Of a stretch of 64,000 nt of DNA, positions 19,233 to 27,101 are shown piece by piece (positions within the stretch are counted from its first letter, which is position 1; every line of letters starts with the position of its first letter). The stretch comes from Methylobacterium sp. E-045 (lineage in GTDB: Bacteria; Pseudomonadota; Alphaproteobacteria; Rhizobiales; Beijerinckiaceae). The notes beneath the pieces are model-generated. The model had not been told where the DNA came from. It searched no databases and saw only the letters and a program-made list of their open reading frames with translations. A program made the translations under genes and the position numbers. The stretch spans positions 186,001 through 250,000 of the forward strand of contig NZ_JAKSYE010000085.1 in assembly GCF_022829685.1 (NCBI RefSeq). The letters run 5' to 3'.

Positions 19233-21170
19233 TCAAACGGCCACGATGACGTCGCCGCGTCGCCCCGCGAGCGCAGCGACCACCCGCCGGCCGAACGCCG
19301 TGTCGGGGAGGCCGGCCCTGAGGCCGAGATACAGTTCGTTCCATCCAAAGCGGCAGTCGATATCCGGGATCTCGACGAAGCGGTCGAGTTCACCCAGCAT
19401 CGCCTCAGCGAAGTCGTCGGCGCTCATCATCGATTCGACCGCATCGAGGAGGCCGTATTCCTCTAGGAAACCGCCATTCAAGTTAATGAGACCGTCCCGG
19501 TGCCGGATCAGCGCGAAATAGACGCCGAAGTCGATCATGGCTCGGTCGCGCCACCCGGTCTCGGCGATGTATGTCTTCATCATCACATTGGTGGTGTAGG
19601 TCTCATGCTCGCCATCCCGCCTGGCGAGATAGCCTCGAAAGACGTCGTGTGCGTCCGGGTCGAGGCGCAGCAGGGCCAGCATGGCCGCGGCGAGCGCGCC
19701 GTGGCTTTCCTTCGGTCCCCAGATCTGACGATACAAGCCCCTGGCTTCCACGGCGCGCGGATGCACGTCGAGATAGGTCGTCAGGAGTTCCCGTAGCATC
19801 GGGACGACCGCGATACGGTCGCGGGAGACGCGTGCGAAGAAGGCCGTTTCCGTCATCGCCCGGCCGCCGACCACGAAGGACAGTTCCAGGACGTCGGTCT
19901 GCAGCAGATCGGCCAATCGCTCGCGGATGTCGTGGGTGAGACGGCGTAGACCCTCGGCGACAGCGGCCTGTGAGAACGCCTCGACGACCACCACGTGGGG
20001 GCGGTTCCACCGCGCCATGAAGCGCCGGACCGCGGCCTCTTTCGGGCCCGACCAGACCGAGGCCCGGAACCCGTCTTCGTCCTGCGAGATCGATCGGACC
20101 GGAACGTCGCTGGCGCACCAGTCTCGCTGGATGCGGACGGCATCCGGAAAGGCCTGGATCTCCACATGCTCGGCATGCGCCGCATCGGCGATATCCGCCA
20201 GAATCTTGGTTCCGTGGAAGCGTTGGAAGTCGAAGACGGGCGAGAGCGAGCCGTCCAGGCCGATCCGCTGAAACTCGGCCCGCTTGTCCCAGAAATGGCC
20301 ATACTGGACCCAGAACGCCGTCTCGCTCGGCTCCCAAACCACAGTCCGCATCACCAGCGGGGGCTCGGGCGTCATGCGTGCCACGATCGTCCGAGCGAGG
20401 CCCAGGGGCGTCGTCCTCCAGAGTTCGAGGGCCTGTCCGACACGGCGCCGTCCATCCGCGACGGCGTCCCGGTGCGGCGAGTGCGCGCCGACGGAGCCGT
20501 CATGGACCATCGGCTCGGAGGAAGAGGGCGTCACGGCATACCGGCCGCTCGGACTGAACCACCACGGCTTCGCCTCATCCGGTATGGGCTCGCATCGCAC
20601 TGTCCCCTCAGAAGGATCGAGCCGGTACAGACCGTACCGCGATCCCGGCGGGCCGGATTCGAACCCGACGAACGCCAATAGGCCGGACGGATCCCGGAAC
20701 GGGTCACCCTGGATCGTGAGGGCAGTCGGCTCGCCGGGTTGCGGACAGAACTCACCGCCCCCCGCCAGTCGCCCCCCGTCCTGGCCAACCGTCCATTCCA
20801 GACCGTCTCCCTCAGCGATGATCGCGAGGTCCGTCGCACGTCGAACCTGAAGGGGGTGGAGATAACGCTGATCGTCGAGGGGCTGCTTGTTGTTGTACAG
20901 GACGATCCATCCACAATCGGCGGGTACGAAAATGCGACGGAGGCGATCCGTCCCGGTCGCTTGCCGCGCGATCTCCCTGTCGAGCCGCCAGTCGATGAGA
21001 CAGATCTCTCCATCGTCTGACAGGCAGACGAGGCGGTCCGGGCCGACGAGCGCCGCGTCACGGATCGATCCGTCCGCAAATGGCAGGACCATGCGCCATG
21101 TGCCGCCGTCTTCCACGGCCGCAACGGCGTTGTACCGGTGATGGGTTCCTGAAAGCGTCACGCGCGGCAT
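19233..21170 (-). CDS. Large hypothetical protein of unknown function
   Basis: A 645-residue protein I do not recognise. The N-terminal half has repeated beta-strand-like blocks with WRMVLPFADGSIRDAAL, LVCLSDDGEICLIDW and YGLYRLD, suggesting a WD40- or propeller-like fold with turn motifs. The C-terminal half (about 390-645) looks alpha-helical. There is no signal peptide or membrane segment, so it is probably cytoplasmic. Codon use resembles neighbouring genes. It is monocistronic; a 200-bp gap separates it from the divergent sugar transferase. Confidence 0.75.
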   Translation of the reverse strand: MPRVTLSGTHHRYNAVAAVEDGGTWRMVLPFADGSIRDAALVGPDRLVCLSDDGEICLIDWRLDREIARQATGTDRLRRIFVPADCGWIVLYNNKQPLDDQRYLHPLQVRRATDLAIIAEGDGLEWTVGQDGGRLAGGGEFCPQPGEPTALTIQGDPFRDPSGLLAFVGFESGPPGSRYGLYRLDPSEGTVRCEPIPDEAKPWWFSPSGRYAVTPSSSEPMVHDGSVGAHSPHRDAVADGRRRVGQALELWRTTPLGLARTIVARMTPEPPLVMRTVVWEPSETAFWVQYGHFWDKRAEFQRIGLDGSLSPVFDFQRFHGTKILADIADAAHAEHVEIQAFPDAVRIQRDWCASDVPVRSISQDEDGFRASVWSGPKEAAVRRFMARWNRPHVVVVEAFSQAAVAEGLRRLTHDIRERLADLLQTDVLELSFVVGGRAMTETAFFARVSRDRIAVVPMLRELLTTYLDVHPRAVEARGLYRQIWGPKESHGALAAAMLALLRLDPDAHDVFRGYLARRDGEHETYTTNVMMKTYIAETGWRDRAMIDFGVYFALIRHRDGLINLNGGFLEEYGLLDAVESMMSADDFAEAMLGELDRFVEIPDIDCRFGWNELYLGLRAGLPDTAFGRRVVAALAGRRGDVIVAV

Positions 21171-21372
21171 GAAAGCTCCCTCGGCAGGTCACGGAACGAA
21201 TCCAGGCCTTTCGCCATAGTGGCCGGCCAAGCTTTCGGACAGCATCGAGGAGAGATTTGGGCGGCACCGGCGGGTCCGAGGTTTGCGCTTTGGACAGGCA
21301 TGAGGATGGCCAGGGGGGACAACGTCCCATTCTGGCACAGGCCACGTCTCACTCCGGTACACAGCGCCCCAG

Positions 21373-22878
21373 ATGTTCCAGCAACGTCTTCCCGAAATCT
21401 ACCCTAGCCTGCCCTCCGCGCGCGACACGCGACGCGACGCCTGGGCGGCCGTCCTTCCGCGGCGGTGGCGCGGTGCGATCCGCTTCGGACTGTCCACGGC
21501 TCTGGCCGTCTCCGACCTCGCTGCGATCATCGTCACCGCCTACCTCGTGGAGGCGATTTATTACGAGTTCGCCTTCGACCAGCAGATCGCCACGGGCATG
21601 ACCGGGAGTTTCCAGCTGGCGGGCCTCGTGGCCGTCTTCGTCCTCCTGACCAACCTCGTCCGGGAGGAGTACAATATCGAGACGCAGCTGACCCGCGGCG
21701 TTCACCGCCGCCGCATGGCGAGTCTCTGGCTCGCCGCATGGGGGATCGTGCTCGTCGTCGGCTTCGCCACCAAGACCACGAACGACTTCTCGCGCGCGGT
21801 GGCGATCGGCTTCTTCCTCGCGGGCTTACCGGCCCTGTACCTGTCCCGTCTCGTCATTCTGGGCCTCGTCCGGCGGACGACGAGCCCCGCCTCGCCATCG
21901 ATCAGTCGGATCCACCTCGTCGGTTTCGAAGAGGACATTGCCAGCTTCCACGCCAACAACGATGCCCAGGCCCTGAATCTCCGGGTCATCGGGACCAGCT
22001 ACCTGCGTCGCGTGGATTCGCGGGAGGATGCGTCGGTGCGGCAGGCACAGATGTCGGAAGACCTCGACCTCGCGGTCTCGGTCGTCCGATTCCTGCGGCC
22101 GGACGACGTCTTCATCCTGGTCCCCTGGACGGATGCGGCCGACATCGAGCGCTGCGTCGACGCGTTCCTGCGTGTCCCGGCCGCACTCCACCTCCGTCCC
22201 GGATCGGTGATGGACCGCTTTCCCGATCTCAAACTCGCGCGGGTGGGACGGTTGTCGGGGATCAATATCGGCCGCCCGCCGCTCACCTTTGGCGAAATCG
22301 CCCTGAAGCGCGGCCTCGACGTCGTCCTGTCCACCATCGCGCTCGTGCTGCTGGCGCCGCTCCTCGCGTCCATTGCCCTGCTGATCAAGCTCGACAGCCC
22401 GGGCCCGGTCTTCTTCCGCCAGCGCCGCTACGGCTTCAACCAGCAGGCCTTCGGCGTGTTCAAGTTCCGCAGCATGAAGACCGAGCAGAACGCCGTCTTC
22501 CGGCAGGCGACCCGCAACGATTCGCGGATCACCCGGATCGGCGCCATCCTGCGGCGGACGAATCTCGACGAGCTGCCCCAGCTCATCAACGTCCTTCTGG
22601 GGGAAATGTCCCTGGTGGGTCCGCGGCCCCATGCCCTCGCCCATGACCGCAGCTTCGAACGGCGGATTGCGCAATATGCCCGTCGCCACAACGTGATGCC
22701 CGGCATCACCGGCTGGGCTCAGGTCAACGGCCTGCGCGGCGAGACCCTCACCGATCTCGACATGGAGCGGCGCGTCAACCACGACCTGCATTACATCGAC
22801 AACTGGTCGGTCTGGCTCGACCTCCAGATCATGATCCAGACCATCGCCTCGCGGCGGGCCTATCGCAACGCGCGCTGA
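21373..22878 (+). CDS. Undecaprenyl-phosphate sugar phosphotransferase (exopolysaccharide priming)
   Basis: A 501-residue polyisoprenyl-phosphate hexose-1-phosphate transferase of the WcaJ/ExoY type. There are four to five N-terminal membrane helices, a CoA-binding-like central domain, and the C-terminal catalytic domain (about 310-501) beginning with the hydrophobic hairpin [18 protein letters not shown]. Core motifs are [22 protein letters not shown] (in part) and [21 protein letters not shown]. It should transfer a sugar phosphate to undecaprenyl phosphate to start exopolysaccharide synthesis. No other glycan genes are adjacent, although exoD lies 2.5 kb on. Confidence 0.93.
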   Translation: MFQQRLPEIYPSLPSARDTRRDAWAAVLPRRWRGAIRFGLSTALAVSDLAAIIVTAYLVEAIYYEFAFDQQIATGMTGSFQLAGLVAVFVLLTNLVREEYNIETQLTRGVHRRRMASLWLAAWGIVLVVGFATKTTNDFSRAVAIGFFLAGLPALYLSRLVILGLVRRTTSPASPSISRIHLVGFEEDIASFHANNDAQALNLRVIGTSYLRRVDSREDASVRQAQMSEDLDLAVSVVRFLRPDDVFILVPWTDAADIERCVDAFLRVPAALHLRPGSVMDRFPDLKLARVGRLSGINIGRPPLTFGEIALKRGLDVVLSTIALVLLAPLLASIALLIKLDSPGPVFFRQRRYGFNQQAFGVFKFRSMKTEQNAVFRQATRNDSRITRIGAILRRTNLDELPQLINVLLGEMSLVGPRPHALAHDRSFERRIAQYARRHNVMPGITGWAQVNGLRGETLTDLDMERRVNHDLHYIDNWSVWLDLQIMIQTIASRRAYRNAR

Positions 22879-22897
22879 ACCTCGCGAACCGACTCGC

Positions 22898-23392
22898 CTA
22901 CGGGCTCGGTTCGTGTCCGAGGCAGGCGCCGCACTCACCCTCCACTTCGAGGATCCGGCTCGACGGCTTGAAGCCGGCTTTCGCCAAGGTTTTGTCGAGC
23001 TGATCGTCCACCTCCGGCGAGGTCGTCTCGTCGATGCTGCCGCATGTACGGCAGATCAGGAAGACGAGGCCGACTCCGTCGCCATGCTGGTGCCCGCAGG
23101 AAACGAACGCGTTCCGGCTGGCAATGCGGTGAACGAGACCGTTCTCCGTGAGGAAGTCGAGGGCACGGTAGACCGAGACGGCGGCGACCCGGCGTCCCTG
23201 ACCGCTCAGCCGCTCCGCGATGTCGTAGGCGCCCAGCGGCTTGGACTCGGTTGCCACCGCTTCGAGGACGTCCCGCCGCAGCCGCGTGAACTGTAGATCG
23301 CGGTCGGCGCAGAGACGCTCCGCGCGTGCGAGCGCATCCGTGGCGTTGCCACAGCAGGCGCCGTGATCGTGGACGGCACTATGGTCGTGCAC
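22898..23392 (-). CDS. zur: Zinc uptake regulator Zur (Fur family)
   Basis: A Fur-family repressor of about 164 residues with a His-rich N-terminus (VHDHSAVHDHGACC). A winged-helix DNA-binding domain includes VAAVSVYRALDFL. The dimerisation domain carries structural-zinc cysteines as CRTC and CGAC. The frame extends to a GTG at 23431. The GTG at 23392 is preferred because AGGGGAGG lies just upstream. It is divergent from the zinc ABC transporter genes, with a Zur-box-like dyad between, which supports Zur rather than Fur. Confidence 0.92.
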   Translation of the reverse strand: MHDHSAVHDHGACCGNATDALARAERLCADRDLQFTRLRRDVLEAVATESKPLGAYDIAERLSGQGRRVAAVSVYRALDFLTENGLVHRIASRNAFVSCGHQHGDGVGLVFLICRTCGSIDETTSPEVDDQLDKTLAKAGFKPSSRILEVEGECGACLGHEPSP

Positions 23393-23438
23393 GCCATCCT
23401 CCCCTGATCGCCGGTCGATGTGGTCCGGCACGTTGAAC

Positions 23439-23461
23439 TGATGCGATGTTACAGTGTATCA
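23439..23461. promoter_or_regulatory. Putative Zur operator
   Basis: A 23-bp imperfect dyad, TGATGCGATGTTACAGTGTATCA, lies between the divergent zur and znuC-side genes; 15 of 23 positions match its reverse complement. The ATGTTAC core resembles alphaproteobacterial Zur sites. Its position suits joint autoregulation of zur and repression of znuCB by zinc. Confidence 0.55.
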
Positions 23462-23525
23462 GCACCAGAGATAGTTCGCCGCTCCCGTTCGGACAAATCC
23501 GCCCCTTCCTGGTACCCGAACCGCT

Positions 23526-23657
23526 GTGACGCGTCCTCCCCAGATCAAACCCTCCCCCCGTCGCTCCCTGTTCCAGGCCGGCGCCGCCTCGCGGCTGATC
23601 ATCGCCGCCATCCTGTCCGGGCTGGTCTGGGGGGCGATCCTCTGGGCCATGGGATAA
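23526..23657 (+). CDS. Small single-pass membrane protein upstream of znuC
   Basis: A 43-residue open frame (GTG to TAA) with a basic, proline-rich N-terminus and one strong hydrophobic helix, LIIAAILSGLVWGAILWAM. It ends 2 bp before the znuC start and follows the Zur-box-like site. It should therefore be co-transcribed and zinc-responsive if real. No clear Shine-Dalgarno site is visible, which lowers confidence. I know of no named family; it could assist or modulate the ZnuCB transporter. Confidence 0.5.
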   Translation: MTRPPQIKPSPRRSLFQAGAASRLIIAAILSGLVWGAILWAMG

Positions 23658-23659
23658 CG

Positions 23660-24538
23660 ATGACACATGCCCTCATCGGGGATGCCCCCGTTCAGCCCGG
23701 CGCCATCGCCTTGCGTGGATTGACGCTCGGCTACGACCGACATCCCGCCGTTCACCATCTCGACGGGACGATCCCCGCCGGAGCCCTCATGGCCCTCGTC
23801 GGCCCCAACGGCGCCGGCAAATCGACGCTGCTGAAGGGGATCATCGGAGAGATCCGTTGCCTCGACGGCCGGATCGACCGGCCCGGCGGCGCCGATACCA
23901 TCGCCTACCTGCCCCAGGCCGGCGAGATCGACCGCAGCTTTCCCCTGAGCGTCCTCGACCTCGTGGCGATGGGCCGCTGGCGCCGCCTCGGCTTCTGGCG
24001 CAGCGCGCTCCCCGATCGCCGGACGCTGGTCCGTGCTCTCTCCGCGGTCGGTCTCCTCGGTTTCGAGGACCGGCTGATCGGCACCCTGTCGGGCGGCCAG
24101 TTCCAGCGCGCCCTGTTCGCGCGCCTCATCGTGCAGGACGCCCGCATCATCCTCCTCGACGAGCCGTTCACCGGGATCGACGGACGCACCACCGCCGACC
24201 TGATCGCCCTGATCCGCGGTTGGCACGGGGAGGGCCGCACCATCGTCGCCGCCCTTCACGACCTGCATCAGGTCAAGGCGCATTTCCCGACGACGCTGCT
24301 TCTGGCCCGCGAGCCGGTGGCCTGGGGCGACACGGGGACGGTGCTGACCCGGGAGAATCTCGCGCGTGCCCAGGCCCTGTCCGAGGCCTGGGACGAGGAC
24401 GCCGCCATCTGCGGGCGCGGCGATGGTCATCATCATGCACCGCCCCCTTCCGACGGAGGGGATCGGCACGATCACGGTCATGACCATGCCCATGGTCACA
24501 CCCACGACCATCGTCACGACCACGGACACGCCGCGTGA
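23660..24538 (+). CDS. znuC: Zinc ABC transporter ATP-binding protein ZnuC
   Basis: A 292-residue ABC ATPase. Walker A GPNGAGKST is at residues 48-56, the signature LSGGQFQRA in the middle, and Walker B IILLDEPF follows, with the H-loop in ALHDLHQV. The C-terminal 50 residues are extremely rich in His and Asp, a likely zinc sensor or buffer. It overlaps znuB by 4 bp (GTGA). No znuA binding-protein gene is adjacent. Metal identity is inferred from Zur and the His-rich tail; manganese is the main alternative. Confidence 0.93.
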   Translation: MTHALIGDAPVQPGAIALRGLTLGYDRHPAVHHLDGTIPAGALMALVGPNGAGKSTLLKGIIGEIRCLDGRIDRPGGADTIAYLPQAGEIDRSFPLSVLDLVAMGRWRRLGFWRSALPDRRTLVRALSAVGLLGFEDRLIGTLSGGQFQRALFARLIVQDARIILLDEPFTGIDGRTTADLIALIRGWHGEGRTIVAALHDLHQVKAHFPTTLLLAREPVAWGDTGTVLTRENLARAQALSEAWDEDAAICGRGDGHHHAPPPSDGGDRHDHGHDHAHGHTHDHRHDHGHAA

Positions 24539-25401
24539 TCGATCTCCTGTTCGGGCCCTTCATCGAGTTCGGCTTCATGCGCCGGGCGCTGGCCGGCTGC
24601 TTCGCCCTCTCGCTCTCGGCCCCGCCGGTGGGAGTCTTCCTCATGCTCCGGCGCATGAGCCTGATGAGCGACGCCATGAGCCACGCGATCCTGCCCGGCG
24701 CCGCAATCGGTTTCCTGGTCGCCGGACTGTCGCTGCCGGCCATGACCATCGGCGGGCTCGCCGCCGGACTGTTCGTGGCGCTACTCGCCGGCATCGTCAC
24801 CCGCACGACCTCAATCAAGGAGGATGCGAGTCTCGCCGCCTTCTACCTGATCTCGCTGGCGGCCGGCGTGCTGCTCGTGTCCCTGCGCGGCTCCCAGATC
24901 GATCTCCTGCACATCCTGTTCGGGACGGTGCTGGCCCTCGACGACCCGGCGCTGATGCTCCTCGGCGGAATCGCCACGGTGACGCTGTTCGCCCTCGCCG
25001 CGCTCTATCGCCCCCTCGTGATGGAATGTGTCGACCCGCTGTTCCTGCGCACGGTGAGCCGTGCCGGCGGGCCGGTGCATTACGCCTTCCTCGGCCTCGT
25101 GGTGATGAACCTCGTGGGAGGCTTCCAGGCCCTCGGGACGCTGCTTGCGGTGGGACTGATGCTGCTGCCGGCGATCACCGCGCGGTTCTGGGCGGCAGAT
25201 CTGTCGGGACTGATCCCCATGGCGATGGTGGTGGCAATGGTGTCGAGCTTTGCCGGACTCACCGCTTCGTATCGCGCCGACCTGCCCACGGGGCCTGCGA
25301 TCGTGCTGGCGGCGGGAAGCCTCTACGTCGTCTCGCTCCTGTTCGGACCGAGGGGCGGCCTCGTCTGGCGCCTGTTCAGGCCGCGCCACCTCGAAGCCTG
25401 A
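24535..25401 (+). CDS. znuB: Zinc ABC transporter permease ZnuB
   Basis: A 288-residue inner-membrane permease of the ABC-3 family with about eight hydrophobic helices. The family blocks MSLMSDAMSHAILPGAAIGF and GTLLAVGLMLLPAITARFW are present. It forms the channel with ZnuC. The start is a GTG overlapping the znuC stop. It ends 4 bp from the convergent exoD stop. Confidence 0.94.
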   Translation: MIDLLFGPFIEFGFMRRALAGCFALSLSAPPVGVFLMLRRMSLMSDAMSHAILPGAAIGFLVAGLSLPAMTIGGLAAGLFVALLAGIVTRTTSIKEDASLAAFYLISLAAGVLLVSLRGSQIDLLHILFGTVLALDDPALMLLGGIATVTLFALAALYRPLVMECVDPLFLRTVSRAGGPVHYAFLGLVVMNLVGGFQALGTLLAVGLMLLPAITARFWAADLSGLIPMAMVVAMVSSFAGLTASYRADLPTGPAIVLAAGSLYVVSLLFGPRGGLVWRLFRPRHLEA

Positions 25402-25405
25402 GAGG

Positions 25406-26008
25406 CTACACTCTGAACAGGCTCATGAGGCCCGAGACGATGGCGTAGATGAAGCCGGCGTTCAGAAGCACGCCGATGACACCGACGCCGAGCCCCATGA
25501 CCACGAGCAGACCATCGCGCTCGACGAGGCCGAGACCGACGAGGCAGATCGCGAGGCCGAGGGGGATCTGTCCTACCAGGGGCGCCGCCACGACGAGGGC
25601 CAGGGACAGGGTGAGGAGGATCAGCCCCACCGTCCGCAGGCCGATCCCGGTCTCGAACAGGCTCATGCGCGGACGCGACCAGCGTTCCAGACGGCGAAGC
25701 AGCGGCACCGCGCGCTTGGCGGCCCGCTCCACGTCGCTGCGGGCGATGGACCGGCGCAGGAGGGCGCGGGGCAGCCACGGCGACGACATTCCCGCCGTGA
25801 TCTGGACCGCGACGAGCAACAGCAGCAAGCCGCAGACGAGCGGTATCGGCGGCGGCATCGGCAGGCAGTTCGGCAGGCCGAGGATGACGATGAGCAGGGC
25901 GAAGGCACGGTCCTTGAGCACCGCGACGATGTCGCCGATGGTCAAGCGATCCGTCTCCTGTGCCGCGAGCACCGTGAGAACTTCGGACGTTCGAGCAGCT
26001 GGTGACAA
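25406..26008 (-). CDS. exoD: ExoD-family exopolysaccharide-related membrane protein
   Basis: A 200-residue protein of the ExoD family. A cytoplasmic N-terminus with the conserved TIGDIVAVLKDRAFALLIVIL (in part) and a PNCLPMPPPIP block is followed by four to five membrane helices. ExoD mutants in rhizobia are affected in exopolysaccharide production and alkali tolerance; the mechanism is unknown. The only start giving full length is a TTG at 26008, so the 5' end is less certain than the rest. Confidence 0.85.
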   Translation of the reverse strand: MSPAARTSEVLTVLAAQETDRLTIGDIVAVLKDRAFALLIVILGLPNCLPMPPPIPLVCGLLLLLVAVQITAGMSSPWLPRALLRRSIARSDVERAAKRAVPLLRRLERWSRPRMSLFETGIGLRTVGLILLTLSLALVVAAPLVGQIPLGLAICLVGLGLVERDGLLVVMGLGVGVIGVLLNAGFIYAIVSGLMSLFRV

Positions 26009-26339
26009 GAAAACTCGGCCTTTGGCGACGGTCCTGCCGCGGGCTCTATCCTAGTCACCGCGCGACGCCAACCGAATCAGCGCGGACCTCCATGCGGCAT
26101 GGCGGGTCCACCGTCGCGAACAACGTTCGACCACGCCGGGCACTGCGCCATCTCCACCGCCCATTTCAGGTTAGACCCTTACATCTTGAAGTATCACGAT
26201 ATCGGTACATGGCGAGACTTCGGGCCTATACCGATACAACCAGACCGTCTTTACACACAAACCACAGTCTCATCTCGACTCGACAGTACAACTTCCCATA
26301 TGAGTCCGTACACTCGTTCTTCGGCAGGCCGGGGCATGA
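26009..26339. other. A/T-richer intergenic region upstream of bcsS
   Basis: A 330-bp gap between exoD (reading away) and bcsS. It is less GC-rich than its surroundings. An 8-bp perfect inverted repeat, TATCGGTA (26200-26207) and TACCGATA (26229-26236), is separated by 21 bp and could be an operator or an mRNA hairpin. I see no coding signal. Confidence 0.45.
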
Positions 26340-27098
26340 ATGGACGTGGGAGGACCGGCGAAATCGACGATCGGATCACTTCCTTCGGGTCGTCCGACAC
26401 TTATGTGCTGTGTCACACTCTGCTTTGGCCTCGTCTTCGGCCCGGCGCGAGCGGAAGAGGGCTCCGTCTCGGCATTGATCTTCGGCAGCCTCGATGCCGG
26501 AGCGTCGTCCTTCGTCACGGGTGGCGCGAAGATCGCGTTTGACGGGCGTGATCGGGACGGTTTCGCCATCCTGGCCAGTGGCGGCGGCGGCGCGAGGGTC
26601 GAGCGCGGCCCGTCGATACGGGGCATCTCCACGAGCCAGACCCGCCTGACGGCCCTCGGAGCGGTCCTCGCCGGATACCAATGGTTCGATGAATGGGGCG
26701 TCGTCGCCGCTTTTGCGGGGCCTGAAGCAAGCATCGAGGTGGAGCAGAGCGTCCTTGGCACACTGGTCGTGCCCGTCCGCTACGGTCTCAGGTTGCACGG
26801 GGAAGTGTGGGCACGGCCTACTGAGAAAACTCTCCTGACCGCCACCGCGATCCTCGGCTCCACGCGCCAGAGCGCCTGGATCCGCCTTGCCTGGGGTTAC
26901 GACGTGTTCGGTGCCTATCTCGGCCCGGAGGCTGCCCTCTACGTGGATGGGACCGGCTATTCCAAGCTCGGGATCGGCGTCCACGCCACCGACTTTCGTA
27001 TCGGCGACGTGAGCTTCCGCGCATCCCTCGGCTACCAGACAGAGACCGACGGCGGGGGAAGCCCCTACGTCACCCTCGGTGTCTGGCAACCCTGGTGA
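26340..27098 (+). CDS. bcsS: BcsS-type cellulose-biosynthesis-associated outer membrane protein
   Basis: A 252-residue protein with an N-terminal export signal ending about residue 38 (GPARA before EEG). The C-terminal part is of alternating hydrophobic strands, as in small outer-membrane barrels. Blocks such as GYQWFDEWGVVAAFAGPEAS, LRLHGEVWARPTEKTLL and RLAWGYDVFGAYLGPEAALY match my recollection of the BcsS family seen in Methylobacterium. BcsS has no established biochemical role. No cellulose synthase genes are nearby. A second ATG at 26403 would give a shorter signal peptide. It converges on the photolyase gene with 3 bp between. Confidence 0.82.
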   Translation: MDVGGPAKSTIGSLPSGRPTLMCCVTLCFGLVFGPARAEEGSVSALIFGSLDAGASSFVTGGAKIAFDGRDRDGFAILASGGGGARVERGPSIRGISTSQTRLTALGAVLAGYQWFDEWGVVAAFAGPEASIEVEQSVLGTLVVPVRYGLRLHGEVWARPTEKTLLTATAILGSTRQSAWIRLAWGYDVFGAYLGPEAALYVDGTGYSKLGIGVHATDFRIGDVSFRASLGYQTETDGGGSPYVTLGVWQPW

Positions 27099-27101
27099 GA
27101 A

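Noticed and set aside
20645..20665. GGTTCGAATCC-like T-arm of a tRNA on the minus strand
   Set aside because: It lies inside the intact 645-residue gene, and no acceptor stem, anticodon arm or CCA-side pairing can be found around it.
23420..23659. N-terminal extension of ZnuC by 80 residues in the same frame
   Set aside because: The extension runs through the Zur-box-like dyad and the small ORF; the ATG at 23660 gives normal ZnuC length.
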